A DNA stretch of 64,000 nucleotides from Hetaerina americana. Lineage: Eukaryota; Arthropoda; Insecta; Odonata; Calopterygidae. The notes under the pieces were generated by a model. That model was not told the DNA's origin. It ran no database searches and saw only the letters and a list, made by a program, of their open reading frames with translations. The stretch spans positions 279,001 through 343,000 of the forward strand of contig JAKTNV010000193.1 in assembly GCA_022747635.1 (NCBI GenBank). The letters run 5' to 3'. Positions within the stretch are counted from its first letter, which is position 1, and each line of letters opens with the position of its first letter. This document shows positions 22,623-35,253 of the stretch, one piece after another. A program made the position numbers and the translations under genes.

Positions 22623-23696
22623 TTATTCATCTAAATCTATATTGTCCCCTTCAAAGTAATCCCCATCGACTGCAACACACTTATGCCAGCGCTTGATCCA
22701 ATCCTCGAAACATTTTTTATATTCGGTTTTCGGTAAGTCCATCAGTGCTTCCTGCGATTTTTCCATTACTTCCTCTCGGCTGCTAAAACGCGTTCCCCGT
22801 AATGGTTTTTTAACTCGATTGAACAGAAAGAAGTCACAGGGAGCCAAATCAGGTGAATTCGGTGGCTGTTGGATGGTATTTGTTGCATTTTTCGTCAAAA
22901 AATTACGAATAATGATAGCACTGTGCGACGGTGCGTTATCATGGTGCAAAATCCACGAGTTTTCTGCCCACATTTCTGGTCTCTTTCGGCGAATTGCTTC
23001 ACGCAAACGTCTCATAACGCCCAAATAATACTCTTTGTTTACTGTTTGGCCTTCTGGCAAAAATTCATGATGCACTACACCGTTGTAATCCATGAAAACC
23101 GTCAGCATTGCCTTCTTTTTTGACTGAAAACGACGTGGTTTTTTTGGTCTCGGCTCATTTGGTGAACGCCATTCACTTGCCTGATGTCTGGATTGCGTGT
23201 CGTACTCATAAACCCACGTCTCGTCTCCAGTAATGATCCTTTTGATGAATGTGGGATCGGATTCAGCCTCGCAAATCATGTCTTTTGCGACGTCAACACG
23301 GTCTCTTTTTTGCATGAAATTGAGGTCTTTTGGCACCAACTTTGCTGCTACACGACGGAAACCCAAATCATTAACCACAATGTCTTGGGCGGATCCATAG
23401 GCAATGTTCAAGTCCTCCGCTATTTCTCTGATGGTTAATTTGCGGTTATTGACCAACATTTCTTTTACTTTATCAATTTTTTCACCGACTTTCGATGTCG
23501 ATGGTCTGCCACTGCGTTCATCATCTTCGATTGACTCACGACCACTTCTGAACCGCTCGTGCCACTGGTAAACGACCGTTTTTTTTAGAGAATCGTTGCC
23601 GAAACACTTTTCCAACATTTCCAACGTCCGTGCGCCACTAAATCCGTTTTTTACGCAAAATTTAATACAAGTTCGTTGTTGCAAATTTAAATCCAT
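22623..23696 (-). CDS. mariner-family transposase, intact, D,D34D
   Basis: A cut-and-paste transposase that acts in the nucleus on the element's own terminal inverted repeats. I start it at the Met reading MDLNLQQRTC, giving 357 residues, close to the roughly 345-355 usual for mariner. The frame is open 23 codons further upstream, but that part overlaps the leader. Residues about 5-110 form the DNA-binding half with helix-turn-helix segments (VVYQWHERFRSG near 41-52) and the linker SGRPSTS near 62-68. Residues about 120-125 read LVPKDL, where the family usually has WVPHEL. The catalytic half has D158 in TGDETWVYE, D253 in HHDNAPSH and D288 in NSPDLAPCDFF. D253 and D288 are separated by 34 residues, the mariner spacing. 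No frameshift or stop is present, so it could be active, although activity cannot be read from sequence. The subfamily is not assigned. Confidence 0.95.
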   Translation of the reverse strand: MDLNLQQRTCIKFCVKNGFSGARTLEMLEKCFGNDSLKKTVVYQWHERFRSGRESIEDDERSGRPSTSKVGEKIDKVKEMLVNNRKLTIREIAEDLNIAYGSAQDIVVNDLGFRRVAAKLVPKDLNFMQKRDRVDVAKDMICEAESDPTFIKRIITGDETWVYEYDTQSRHQASEWRSPNEPRPKKPRRFQSKKKAMLTVFMDYNGVVHHEFLPEGQTVNKEYYLGVMRRLREAIRRKRPEMWAENSWILHHDNAPSHSAIIIRNFLTKNATNTIQQPPNSPDLAPCDFFLFNRVKKPLRGTRFSSREEVMEKSQEALMDLPKTEYKKCFEDWIKRWHKCVAVDGDYFEGDNIDLDE

Positions 23697-23874
23697 TTCT
23701 GAAATTGTAAAAAATCGCCAACACACACAGAGATAGATGTACTCTTGGCTACGTAACTTTTGCAAATGTCAAGTTATGACACTAAGATTTAAAGGGAATA
23801 TCAACAACAGATGTACCAATTTAACAAAAAAAACAGAACTCAAATCGGAACGATGGGAGCGCCACACGGTGGTT

Positions 23875-23898
23875 ATTCCGGGAACTTTGTGATCAAGG
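23875..23898 (-). repeat. Terminal inverted repeat, copy 2, transposase 5' side
   Basis: Plus-strand ATTCCGGGAACTTTGTGATC then AAGG, followed by TA at 23899-23900. It carries one G where copy 1 and the opposite end have T, at an internal repeat position. Confidence 0.88.
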
Positions 23899-24024
23899 TA
23901 ATATATATTCTGTCCGCGTGTTTAACCACTCGAGCGTATTAAATGCATTTATATATCTTGGCAGCACGGTTTCACAGCTGCGAATCTCGCTACAGGCGCG
24001 ACCGACCGACGTCTCGCCCCATCA

Positions 24025-24095
24025 ACTGCCGGGGAAGAAGCATCCAAGGGGGAAGGGGAAGAGGGAGAGCGGGTGGGGGAAGGAAGATAAAAAAG
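24025..24095. other. Short purine-rich tract
   Basis: GA-rich plus strand just right of mariner copy 2. Confidence 0.5.
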
Positions 24096-24888
24096 ACTAC
24101 GAATGCCGACCGTGGATCGCGATCCGTGTTTTTTCGTGCCGGACAACACTCTGCGGAGGACGGCTCTTAACGCGGTTGCTCACCGCATCAAGAGGAGCAC
24201 ATATATGCCCTTGTTTGCTGTGCACAAATTAGGCATTAGAGGATCTGTTCCCAGGACGACGTTCGTTGAGAATACGAGTAAGCACACTACCGCCTTCAAT
24301 CACGGCGCTTGAAAGAGTAATTTCAGGTTCGACTGCACCTTCACTCCAGAGCAATCGTCGTCACAGCAAACGAAAGTAAAATGGGTTAGTTAGCGTGACC
24401 ACATGAATACTGCACACTGTCTACTGAGAGGGTAATTTGAAATAAATCAGTTGTACTGAGTAGAATTTGTTATGATTTATTTATACTTCACCTGGAATCT
24501 CCCACAGTTTTCATTTTGATTGGCAGTGCAGCTTCCACTATGATCCATCCGTTCCATTTAAGGACTCCGCTCTAGGGTGAACGCAATAATACATAGTCAA
24601 TAAATTTTGAAAACGATTGCATTTTTCTAGACGTGTAAATGGTTGGAATAGTACTCACGAGTCCTTGCATCATAATCACGCGTAGACCATTTCTTTCATA
24701 AATTCGGCAATAACTTCAACCCTCCTTTACTATTCCCATTGACTCTTTCCCATTCCTGTTCTCATCCATCTCATGCATAGATCTCTTGGCTACCGGTCCA
24801 AGATTCAATCATTGTCGTGGTACTAGACGCATTCAGAAACACCTAACTGATATGTGGTATTCTGGTAACCACATTAGCTCAATCTTAA

Positions 24889-25020
24889 TTAGTGGAAGGC
24901 GCTCTCAACCCTCAATCGCCAAGCCGCATGCTAGGTAGATGATTGCAGGGTGATGGCATCGCTCGCTCTCCTTAATTAGTCCTTGATCTACCTCTCTAGA
25001 GTTTTCCCTCCACGGCTCGT
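24889..25020 (-). pseudogene. Possible decayed LINE C-terminal fragment
   Basis: One minus-strand frame reads SRGGKTLER, stop, IKD, stop, LRRASDAITLQSST, stop, HAAWRLRVESAFH. A glycine/arginine-rich block, then a spaced acidic stretch, then an AWR motif is the style of the last part of many non-LTR retrotransposon polymerases (GRP..W.DDI ... DR..WR). The match is short and has three stops, so it may be coincidence. Confidence 0.25.
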
Positions 25021-25734
25021 ACCATTGTTTTCGGAACCCTTTTGTCTCGGAATCTAGGACCGCTCATTCTTCCGGTTTCCCACTCTTTTTAGGATGTCCT
25101 CGATTATCACTCTCTTCTTCTCTTTTAAGGGTTTCATAAGTCCAAATGTGCAACATTTCCATATTTAGACTTTGCCCTAATTTCTTACTAAAAATTCACC
25201 AAAAAAGACCGAATCCTCATCAATAGATATTGTAAGATAGTGTAGCTGATGAACTAGTGTAAGGATATCCGTATCATCGAATACATCATGAAGACTAAAC
25301 GGCAACGGACCCATAATTGCTTTGAAAGTACACAAACGCGAATGCTAACTTTCATAAAGTGTTATAAAAATCTCCAAATTGGACGCCAATTCAAACGAAG
25401 TCATCAAAAAGTGCACATACTTTTACATTCCTTCAGTTCGGATAGTCCAAAAAATCTCCGATATTTTTTTTATTAAGTTTAAATTTTAAAATACCCAAAG
25501 TTGCGTCGATTTAGAGAAAAAAACTGAAAATGCTTCCACCGTAATGCGGTTCCGGACGGTAGATATCCCGAATGGCTGTCGACGGGTGAAGAGATGGTAC
25601 TTTCCAGATTCCCTTGCACGGTACATGGGTGCATGAATCTCCGGGCCGCGGTTAACTTGCACACATGTACACAAGTGGGCGAACGAAACCGGCTTTAACG
25701 GCGGACCCCTCGACATTGAACGAATGAACGACCA

Positions 25735-25835
25735 AATGAGTGACAACCACCCCGTGACCCCCCACTCCCACGCGTCCCTCCCCCCACTCCCGCCACCCCT
25801 TCCTTCCTCATCTCCCCCTCCCATCTCCCCCATTC
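25735..25835. other. Pyrimidine-rich tract
   Basis: CCCC/CTCC-rich plus strand, about 100 bp. Confidence 0.5.
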
Positions 25836-26837
25836 ACCGATCGAGCGCAATCCGTCGATTGGCCTAGAGCCCTTTTAATGAGCCGCGCGCCCATTCCTCT
25901 CGTGTGTTTCCCAGCAGCAATGACGCCCGGACCTTTTTAAAGGGGTGCTTCCAACTCGCCTCGTCTCTAGTATCCTTGATTATCCAAGGTGGAACGAATG
26001 AGTTAAAGTTCAAATTTTATGACCCCAAACGTTTTGTGTACCGAGCCTGAATGTTTCTCTTCAATTACTCATCTGCCCAAAATAACAAAATAATAATTTG
26101 ACCTCACATTTTGCGGAATATAAAAGAAAGGGATTGACCCTAGAGCTAGCGTGTTCTACATTCCAGACTAGAACCAACGCTTGATACCATGATATATTGT
26201 GACGTTACAGTAAATTGGTCCTTCAATTAAGGTCCTCTTTGGAGACCACTTGAAGGCGCAGACTGTAAGCAGTCAGTCGGTCGGAGTGTTACAAGAGCGC
26301 TTATGGTGAAGCTTGGTTTCTCTTTTACTCCCTGCCCTGATTGCCCTCGTTGCAAACCCCTCCTTGCCCAAACTATAAGATTCTTTTTAATGGCGCAAAT
26401 GAGTTGAACATTTGGACCACTTTCATGGTAATTAATACTCAAATAAAGGCAACGCCGAGAAAGCACGCGCATGAATGTGGACCAGTACAGGTTTTTAGTA
26501 AGTTTTAAGGTGCGCTAGGATGGTCAAACGACTTTTCTAAATAAAAAATTCTCTTTAATCATTGTAATGACAATAAATTAAGCCCAGGAGGCGTTTTAAC
26601 CCTTCAAAGACTTGAAGACCTATATCGTCTTTAACCGCAGAGAATGTGTTAAACTTGAAAGCCAACTTGAAAGATCATGAGTCCGTTGAAAACACATTAA
26701 CACGCAGTCCTTAACTATGTTGTTCGGGCAATCGCGCACGTATTTTGGTCTTTGTCATCCACCTAAGAGCAGGGACATTAGGGCAAGGCACGTAATCCAT
26801 TTTCTCCGTTTGTGTACCAAGTTAAGCGGGAAGACAA

Positions 26838-26840
<3 letters not shown>

Positions 26841-26869
<29 letters not shown>
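26841..26869. repeat. (AG)n microsatellite
   Basis: Fourteen AG units in otherwise unremarkable sequence. Confidence 0.9.
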
Positions 26870-26872
<3 letters not shown>

Positions 26873-28679
26873 CGCCGCGTGACTGCGGGCGCATGGGATC
26901 ACGCCCATTCTAATGAACGGCCAGACTCTCACCCGGTATACTATAATTTCATTTTTCCTCGCATAGCGCCTAAATAGGAATCGACATTTTGAATGAATGA
27001 TTATCCATTATCAAGTATTGAACGTTTGACCTCAGTTTAAGGAGGCATGTGATTCCGAAAAAATGGTACCGGTTATTCATTCAAAGGAATAAGGAGGAAA
27101 GGATGGGGTGAGCTCAATGGAAGAGTTTAGAATCAGGAGTCGAGCATCCGCAGCTGAAACTGATAAATTGGACGAGGGAAACGCATTCACCTCTAACATG
27201 GGATCTTTAACGGATCCCGAAGATAGTTTCAATTAAAAAGCAACGAATACAGCAGATCATTACGTCAGTGCAAGCTAAGTACTATAAAACCATTAATGAT
27301 TCAAAGCAACGCTCAATCGATAGACGGGAGCTAATATATCGCAATATTATTTAGAAAAGATTATATTCTTAACAATATTTTTAAGGCTATCAAGGATGGG
27401 TTATTTTTTGTGAAGTGGGGGTTAAGGACTATTTAGACAAACAAGGAATAAATACCGTAATATAGACCCAAGGCTATGAATATTTTCATTCATTTTAGTT
27501 AAAAAAAAATGATGAATGTTGACATATTTAACGATAGAAATTGTTAATACGGCGTAATAGTAAACTAAGATAATTATCAGCACTACGATTCCTTCAACGA
27601 TGCCAACCGCTAAAGCTTAAAAATTGTAACGGTATGAGAGAGAGAAGATTGCACCAACACCACCGACTTTGGATCCGCCTCATCTCTCCTGTGCACCAGG
27701 TAATCGCGGTTCTGAAACATTTTTGATCAAATCTTGGACCTTTCAACACTTCTTCCTATTCCTCTCTCAAGTTGAATCAACCCCCTGGGTTGCTCGTAAT
27801 TCGTTCCATTTAACTCAAACTGTTAATGCACTGTTTTCTCATCGGTTCCGTTAGATCCATGAGTACTAAACCGGCAATTTTTATCCCTCCTCCTTCTTGT
27901 TTGTGATTCTTCAATTACATTTCGGTATTTAAAATGTTTCTACGCACTCTGCTCTTGACCTTTTCTTTTAGTTCACCCCTATTCCATTGCTCTTTTCTTG
28001 CTACTCTTTATGCAAACATTATATCTCGGCATGGATTTTACATTACACGTAATACAAAAGACTATCCAAAATTAAACGGATAATGACAAGAAATTTTACC
28101 CAATTACGATGTGATTTATATAACAACAGAAAATAGGTGTATTAAAATGTAAAGAATTAATTCTCATGTTGTTAAGCATAAGTCTAGGATAACAATGAAA
28201 TTCAATGAAAGCAAATCCGTCACATGAATAGTTGCCCACTCGATTAGTACAAGGGCTCTAAGAAAATATTTAAAGTAAGTGATTTATTTCAATGATAGTT
28301 TTCACAAACTACTATCGGTTGATCACAAATTGCTCTAATACGAGTACACCTATCTATGCAACATAAAATCCAAAATTAGCATTCTGCCAGACTGATGTCT
28401 TGCCTCTTGTTCATCACACAAAAGCACTCAAAGTTCCACGAAGACGCGAACTTTGCATCGTAAAAATACGTACGAGGTGGAAAAATTGGAATCATCGATC
28501 CTTTAAAACCCAACCCGGCACGTAAACGACCATTTCCAACACTTTCTGATTCGAAATAAATTGTGCCACTCACGTAAGATTCAGCAGGGGACGCGCGAAT
28601 AATAAAGGTTTTGAGCTCCCCATAATTTTTTTTAACGAGTTCCTTCCATTATGCTTGGTGTTGAGGCGACTGGATTCGA

Positions 28680-29165
28680 GTCTCGGATGGAGATTATGGG
28701 AGAGAGATAAGGCGTTGGGAGAGAGGGGGAGAATGCGAGAAGACGGAGAGAGGTGAGACGGAAGGTATGGGTCGAGTGTTGGTAAGGACGCCAAGGTGAC
28801 ATCGCTAACGCACCCCATCCACTCCCCCGCCCCCACATGCTCCCGGAGCATTCCGGAATCTTGCCTTCTTATCTCTGGAGGGGGCAGCTCCATTTCTTGG
28901 ATTCCTCCGCCTTTCTCTCCTCCGCCTCTCTCGGTCTTACCGTAAAATATGTTCCAGCCCTCTCGTTCCCCGTTCTATTACTTGGCTTCTATCTCTCCCT
29001 CATCCCCCCGACACTTCAACCCCCTTAGCGATCCCCCTAGCCTATTCTTCTCCCTTTCATATCCCTGCCTAAACTCCATTTCCTTCTTTCTCATTAAAAA
29101 ACCTCCTGCGACTCAGAAACGCTTTCCTCGCCGTCTCCTCTCCACTCTCCCTCCCGTCTCCCTTC
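28680..29165. other. GA-to-CT switch island
   Basis: GA-rich to about 28790, CT-rich from about 28800 to 29165. No gene is recognised. Confidence 0.55.
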
Positions 29166-30779
29166 GCCATTGCCAACCGAAGGACTTTAAAATGTCTACA
29201 AGTGGTATCGGGTTTATATTTAAAGTGAATTGTCCGGCTGATAATTGTCTTGTTTTGTTCATGACTTAATTTCCACTGAATATTGAATTTGGCTCAAATG
29301 AAGTCTCCCACCGGAAAACTCGTTCCGCACGAGGACTTTTAATCGAGAAGACTCAATCGGCGCCCGTAAAGTTGAGGAAAAAGAAAACATAATTGTCAGG
29401 CGAGTTCATAAATCTATGTTGACCTTTCAGATGATTGAAATATTTATCAATTTCATTTCCTATACCGTAGTAACTTTCATACTTACCAGTCAGCTGAATA
29501 GATTATATTGATTTAAGTTCGACCATCAATATGTCAAAATAATGGATTCCAAGTATCAATTCAATGGATCCCAAGTATCTAGATATTGGACTCGAAGATT
29601 TTTTTTCCATTTTATTTAGCACTAATTCAAAAACAGCCATGTTTGGGGTTTTATTTTCAATTTGCAAAACAATAAATAATACTGACAAAAACACCCAAGA
29701 TGCATGGGTTAAACCAAGGCTGAAGCGAATCGAAACCGTCTACAGACGTGCCTCGATGGCGGATAACTACTCAACGCCTTCGGCTATTTTCGAAGCTACC
29801 TGTATGACAGCAAATTTGTGAAATTAAAATTTGAAAATATGTCATTCATTGGAGGTAACTTGCTGTGACACAAATAGGTAGTTATCATTGCGTAATGAAT
29901 AAAATCAAAACTTATTGCTATAAATGCGGAAACAACAGTTTGTCTTAATTTCGGAATTACAGTGAATGAAGTAGCAACCACGTCGTCTCGTTTTTTGTTC
30001 GTCACATTTATAAGGGTTAGAATACATAAAATGGTGTCACTCCTTATGGGCGAATATATTTCTATATTTTAGAAAGTGGTGTCGCTGTCTGAATTAGTTT
30101 CCGCGGGTTTCATATTGTATATTATCTGTATGATGAAAGTAATGTGGTCGAAGTTACTTTCAATCTTTTTGCAACGTTCAAGTGCTTCTTGTCCATCTCA
30201 ATTGCTTTTAACAATCATTTTAATGACCTCCTCTCCACCAGATCATACGAGTATTTATATACAAATGAGACTGAAAAGGCATCCTTCGAGATTATTGCTC
30301 AGTCTTTGTACACTTCGGGAAAAAGCTGTTCCAAGCAAAACGACCCAGCCGTAAAATTCAGCTTACGACGACGCCAATGGGAATTCATTTTTTTTTCTCT
30401 CTCTCCCGAGGAAACGTAGGCACAGGAAGAGCAGTACCCGAAGCAAACGGCCTGGAAATAAAAGCCATGCAAAATGGACGACTAGTCCGGCAGGGTGGGA
30501 GGGCAGATGAAGGTTGAAGGCGAAGGGATTCTCCGCATCCACGGCTGACGGCTGCTTTGTCGGGGAAGGCGTGTAAAACTGCAGTTACCGCGTTAACGAA
30601 GTGATCGTTGCTCGTTACGTGACGGGGAGGAGTAAAAAAAGAAAATGCCTCAGAAAATCTCGGGGATCGTTAATCGCGGTTAATTTGTATGCGATTTGGA
30701 CGTTTTGCTCATGACTTGTGATCGCATTTCTCGAGGCCGGGGAGATGCCTTCCCCGTCTCGCGAAATGCGAATTGTTAA

Positions 30780-31020
30780 GAGAAAAGGTGACCGCGAGCA
30801 CGGAGGTGGAAATGTAGGAGATAGGAAGAGAGAGAGAGAGAGATAAGGGGGGTATGAGGGTGGCGGCGGCATCTCAGGGGAGAGAGAAGAGGAAATGTCA
30901 GGCCATCGTGAGGTGGGATGGTAGGTGAGGTGGAGGGGGAATGTGAGGGGAGGTGGGCGGGGTCGACGCCGGACGGGACGGTGGAAGAATGGGAGAGGCC
31001 GGGACGGCTGCGGGGGAAAC
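30780..31020. other. Purine-rich island
   Basis: GA-rich plus strand, including an (AG)n at about 30827-30843. The minus-strand Pro/Ser-rich ORFs are composition artefacts. Confidence 0.55.
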
Positions 31021-33331
31021 AACGCTGGATGCTCTCGGAAAGGAAACACAAAAAAAAGCAGTGCTGTCATAGGAGAATGAATTAATGTTGTGGAGAATGC
31101 ATTACGAACTGTGTCGCGGCATTGTTGTACTCCAGCCGCTCCGGAGGGGACTCGATTTCCATGCACCACCTTTTAAATCTAGAATTCAATCTCAGTTGTC
31201 TAAATTTTCATACAAGGAAAAATCTAAATCTATTTATTCAACATACAAAGTCCATTGAATGAGATTTGAGAGGTTAAACGAGCCGCATTTTTTGATTTTA
31301 TAACGAGATTACATCAGTGGTAAATGATGTCCGCCTTTAGAGCTCGTTTAGAGAACCTGTAATGGGAGAGATTCAGCCTATCATCTACAAAAGTAATTTA
31401 CGTTCATTGAGCAGCATCAATTCACATGACTTTCTCTGTCACACTCCTCAAAGATAAACCTTACCAAAAATAAACCCCGAGAAATCAGTTTGCAATGCCT
31501 TTGTGTATTCTTCGGTATTTTATCGTGAAAACTGTGAAATACCAATTGTCTCGTGATTCCGCAGGGAGAGGTACATAGAACGAGAAGATTTCTCATAGGA
31601 CGACACGGATAGAGGAGGAGGCGGAAATTAACTACTAAAATTATTGCACGGTTACTGAAAATTTGTTTTACTTTTCCTTTTAAGGCTACATTTTTTCAAA
31701 CAAGCGTTATATCACAATTAATGTTGCAATGACCCATTTAATTTAGGCCATCTTGTTACCGATTTAGCATTTGGTATCAGCCATTTTGCTCATCTTTCCT
31801 TTGAAATATAAATTTGTGATAATATTGCTCAAAGATGGGAATGATCTATTCAATATAGGTCATATCTGCGTGTTGTTATATTTGTCTGTATCGCTATATT
31901 TTGCTCGTCAAAATCGAAATTTCAAGTCGCCTCAAAAACTATTTATTATTTCTTATTTTACATGGAAAAGATCCTCTAATATTTGCTCAAATTGAACTCA
32001 CTACAAAATTTACCATTTGCCAAAGCAAAGAGATAATCCAATCGCTATGAGTTGCAACTTCTAATATTCTTCACACCCCAAGTGACATAGCTGCTCTTAT
32101 TGGATAAGAGCCCCGGTTTAACTACTTAATACAACGGTTTTCGCAATTCAACTCTTTCAGGTACTACATAAAACTTAATAACCGTATTCTTAACTTTCTA
32201 TGTAGAATGAATACAGCCGATTATCCTGAAAATGAGTATTTAAGGGTATTATTTCAAGAGAGCTGGCTGTTGTTGTAAACCCACGTGACGGAGAGGGACC
32301 AGGTTTTCCTGGAGACCTTAGCCGAAATCTTCAGATGTTCAAACAGTTCCTCACACAGACGTAAGAATTTGGTTGCGGGTACATAGATAAAAGATGCTAT
32401 GTGCTATAAGCATGCTTGCGTCTCAGCCTATCTCTTCCATGAGGCGAGGAGATAGGGTGACAACGGAAACAAGGGTACGAATCTGTTTACCACTCATCAA
32501 ATCCTCACGTCCTCGCTCTCACTTCATCACGCTCGCCATTCTGGGTTCAGCCTGTATCACTAGCTCCATAATCTGGCACTCAAGCCTTCATCCATTCCCA
32601 TGCATTAATTGTAATCTACATTTCACAGTAGAAAACCAAGAAATGGCTCAGTTGATGTGAAATCAGCTCCTCACTCCGAAGACAGCACTGTATCATCGCT
32701 AAGTCTTAAAAATACTGCACAAAAGTAGTAGTGTCACTATACGGCAATCGATAACGATAAAGCATTTATTTGTTGATTAATGGGAAATAATTTTGACACA
32801 AATAAATTTCAACGATTTTGCCACTCGGTACCATGACGAATGAATTGATGCGTCCAAGGACCGGATACTTCGATGGGCATGGAAGTCGTGCTCATGTTTC
32901 AAGATGAGAAGATGAATTCCATTTTGAGCAAATGAGCAACTTGATCTCGATTCAAGTAACTTGAACATGATACCAACGCACTTATTTGCAACTCGTTTGG
33001 ATCACTTTTGCCGATTACAGATTTTTTGACGGAAGCATACCTAATAATATCGCACGTTCAGAATACAATAAGTTAATTAATCGTAATTGAATGCATCAGG
33101 GGCATGCGTGGCTGTAAAATGATTGAAGTTCGAGGATTTATTTTGACCAGCTACACCCTGCCTGCTTCCCGTTCGCGGGCCTCGAGGCAGGAAAAATAAC
33201 CGACCACCGTGAGAAGAGACAGGGAGTTCCACACATGCGCTTCAAGGGCTGGGCGTCACGAGCGGGCAACGAGCGGAAATTCATCCTGACATTGGAAAGC
33301 ATTTGAGGAGCGTTGGGGAGGAGGTTTGGAT

Positions 33332-33363
33332 GCGGTACAAAGCCAGTAACGGGTTTGTACCGC
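33332..33363. repeat. 10-bp perfect inverted repeat, 12-nt loop
   Basis: GCGGTACAAA at 33332-33341 and TTTGTACCGC at 33354-33363 are inverted copies within a locally GC-rich stretch (33.13-33.52 kb). Confidence 0.55.
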
Positions 33364-34387
33364 ACTAACCAAAACGATGTGCCGTTTGAACCTCAGAAAC
33401 TCTTTCACCCCGGGGCACTCGCGAAAATTCACTTGCGCGTGATTGGCAGTGAAGATGCGTATCGCAGAGGAGAATCGGATTCAGCCGTGAATGCGGAGAT
33501 TTTGCGGGAGATTTGAAGAGATGAAAATACGGTAGGAATGAGGGGATTCCAAAAATGCATGACTCCGTGGTGCGTGGCAAAGGGAGACGTAAATAGGTGG
33601 AAAGGAAAATAAAATAACCAATATAGCAAGAAACATCCCAGGTTAACACCATTGGTGCGCTACCTGAGAATAACATTGCTCAAATGGAAATACGATTTGT
33701 GATTACATGCAGATCTCTCAGTATATTTTGCATGCCTACCATTACCGATAATTTCTTTGCATAAATTATATTTTGAATGCATCAGTATCCCACCTTGCAT
33801 GCCCGCACGGGGGAGTGTGGCAGAGAGTGTTCGATCACCAGCCATTAGAGTCATTGTTGACTCTTGCCGAAAGTTCCAACTATGATGATCTAAAATTGTG
33901 TGAAGGAAAAATGATTCTTTAAGCCGATATTTTCTGCTGGGATTTCCCCCTACTTATATCTGATTTTGCCCACCTTGTCAATGGAAGAATTAAATCCTAG
34001 ATCCTAGGAGTTCGAGTGGTTTGCGTTTATCGAAGAGTATAAGTCGAGCCTTTAATCTTGCTGTTTCCAAAGTCTCCCGACAAAGGTCTTCCAATAATAA
34101 TGTGAAGCTTTCAATATGTTCCAAACGGGTCTTCACGAAACGGTTAGCTTTTCAGTGTATCCAGTTTAGTTTCGCATTATAGATGGGTGATATCTCGATG
34201 CTCCCGAGGGTTAGAAAATAGGAAAAAATAAAGAAAAAAAATAAGTTTGGAACGCTTCACGCCTTGCAGCAAGCCCAAAGGAATGTTAAAATCATTCATC
34301 TGCATGGAGGAACTTCATTTCCTTGTACCGCCTACGAATTCTCAGGAAAATGTGATTCCCACAAATCCTGCAGCGCATAGAAGCATC

Positions 34388-34462
34388 ACATGGATTTGAG
34401 TCTAGAACTCTCTATTGCGAAGCTTACTTACTACTCTACCATTAGTTTACTTCGCCGACTTA
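34388..34462 (-). mobile_element. Probable tRNA-derived SINE head, minus strand
   Basis: The minus strand reads AATGGTAGAGTAGTAAG (A box) and, about 39 nt later, GACTCAAATCC (B box). It is degenerate, with no acceptor stem. The position is approximate. Confidence 0.4.
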
Positions 34463-35253
34463 CAATAGATATTTAGTATTTAGTAGATGTATTATTTAGC
34501 TAATTTACCAATTCAATTGAATTCCCCTGTTATTTATTGATATTCTATATCTGCCATTAAGAAATACAACATCCAAACGTATTTTTAAATACCCCTGATT
34601 CTTTTTTTTCAGACCCACCGTGTTTAATTCTACTCTCATCCTCACCTGCGCAGTTACCTTCACTTCCCTTCAAAAGTGGACATGGATGGTGAAAGTGAGT
34701 ATCATGCCATCAGGGTTAGCATCACTAACTTAAGTAAAAAGCATAACGCGTTAACGTCTAGTGTGTGTAAGAAAAAAGTATACATAAAGTTTATGGTATG
34801 CAGTAAAGCATTTTATGTCCATGCACGCTTTTCATTGGTCCTCGGATACGCAGACATTAGCCGAGAAGGATTATATTATGTATTGAAAGAATTGACGAGA
34901 GTGGAAGTTTCACCTACCGAAAGAAATTTTGGTTAGAGCGAGCGTCCTGTGGAATGCTGACCTCGCGAAACGGTCCACGTGACTGGAGTAACGCGATGGC
35001 TTGAACGAGGACGATAAAAAAACTTAGCATTCTATGCAGAATTCTAAAGAGCCCAATTTCTTCGACACTTCGCCCGTTCGACCCGAAAACAGACCCATAA
35101 AAATTTTACTAGCTGCTCTGCGGAGTGCCTATGACTCATGAGGCGTTTAAATTAACCTCCTCATGCATAAATGAACGCATCCAAGGTTCGAACCTTTTAT
35201 CGAGTAAAATTATGGAATAACCACTTTCCCTTGGCATTCCAGTTATTGCCGCT

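Larger units (their letters stand above)
22573..23898 (-). mobile_element. Full-length mariner transposon, copy 2, apparently intact
   Basis: This 1,326-bp element is flanked on both sides by TA, the usual mariner target duplication. Its ends are imperfect inverted repeats of about 24 bp: each starts CCTTGATCA and contains TTCCCGGAAT. The end next to the transposase start has one extra mismatch (GATCACAAAG, where copy 1 reads GATCAAAAAG), so the two ends of this copy pair slightly less well. The whole interior is taken up by a single transposase gene read on the minus strand, plus short leader and trailer sequences. It differs from the copy at 8878-10205 by only a handful of substitutions and by the length of a T run in the leader (8 here, 10 there). 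A long uninterrupted ORF, both ends and a clean TA duplication point to a recent insertion. Confidence 0.95.
25021..34387. other. Unassigned between listed islands
   Basis: Outside the tracts at 25.7, 26.8, 28.7-29.2 and 30.8-31.0 kb and the palindrome at 33.33 kb, I see no gene, tRNA or repeat. ORFs are short and unrecognised. Confidence 0.45.
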
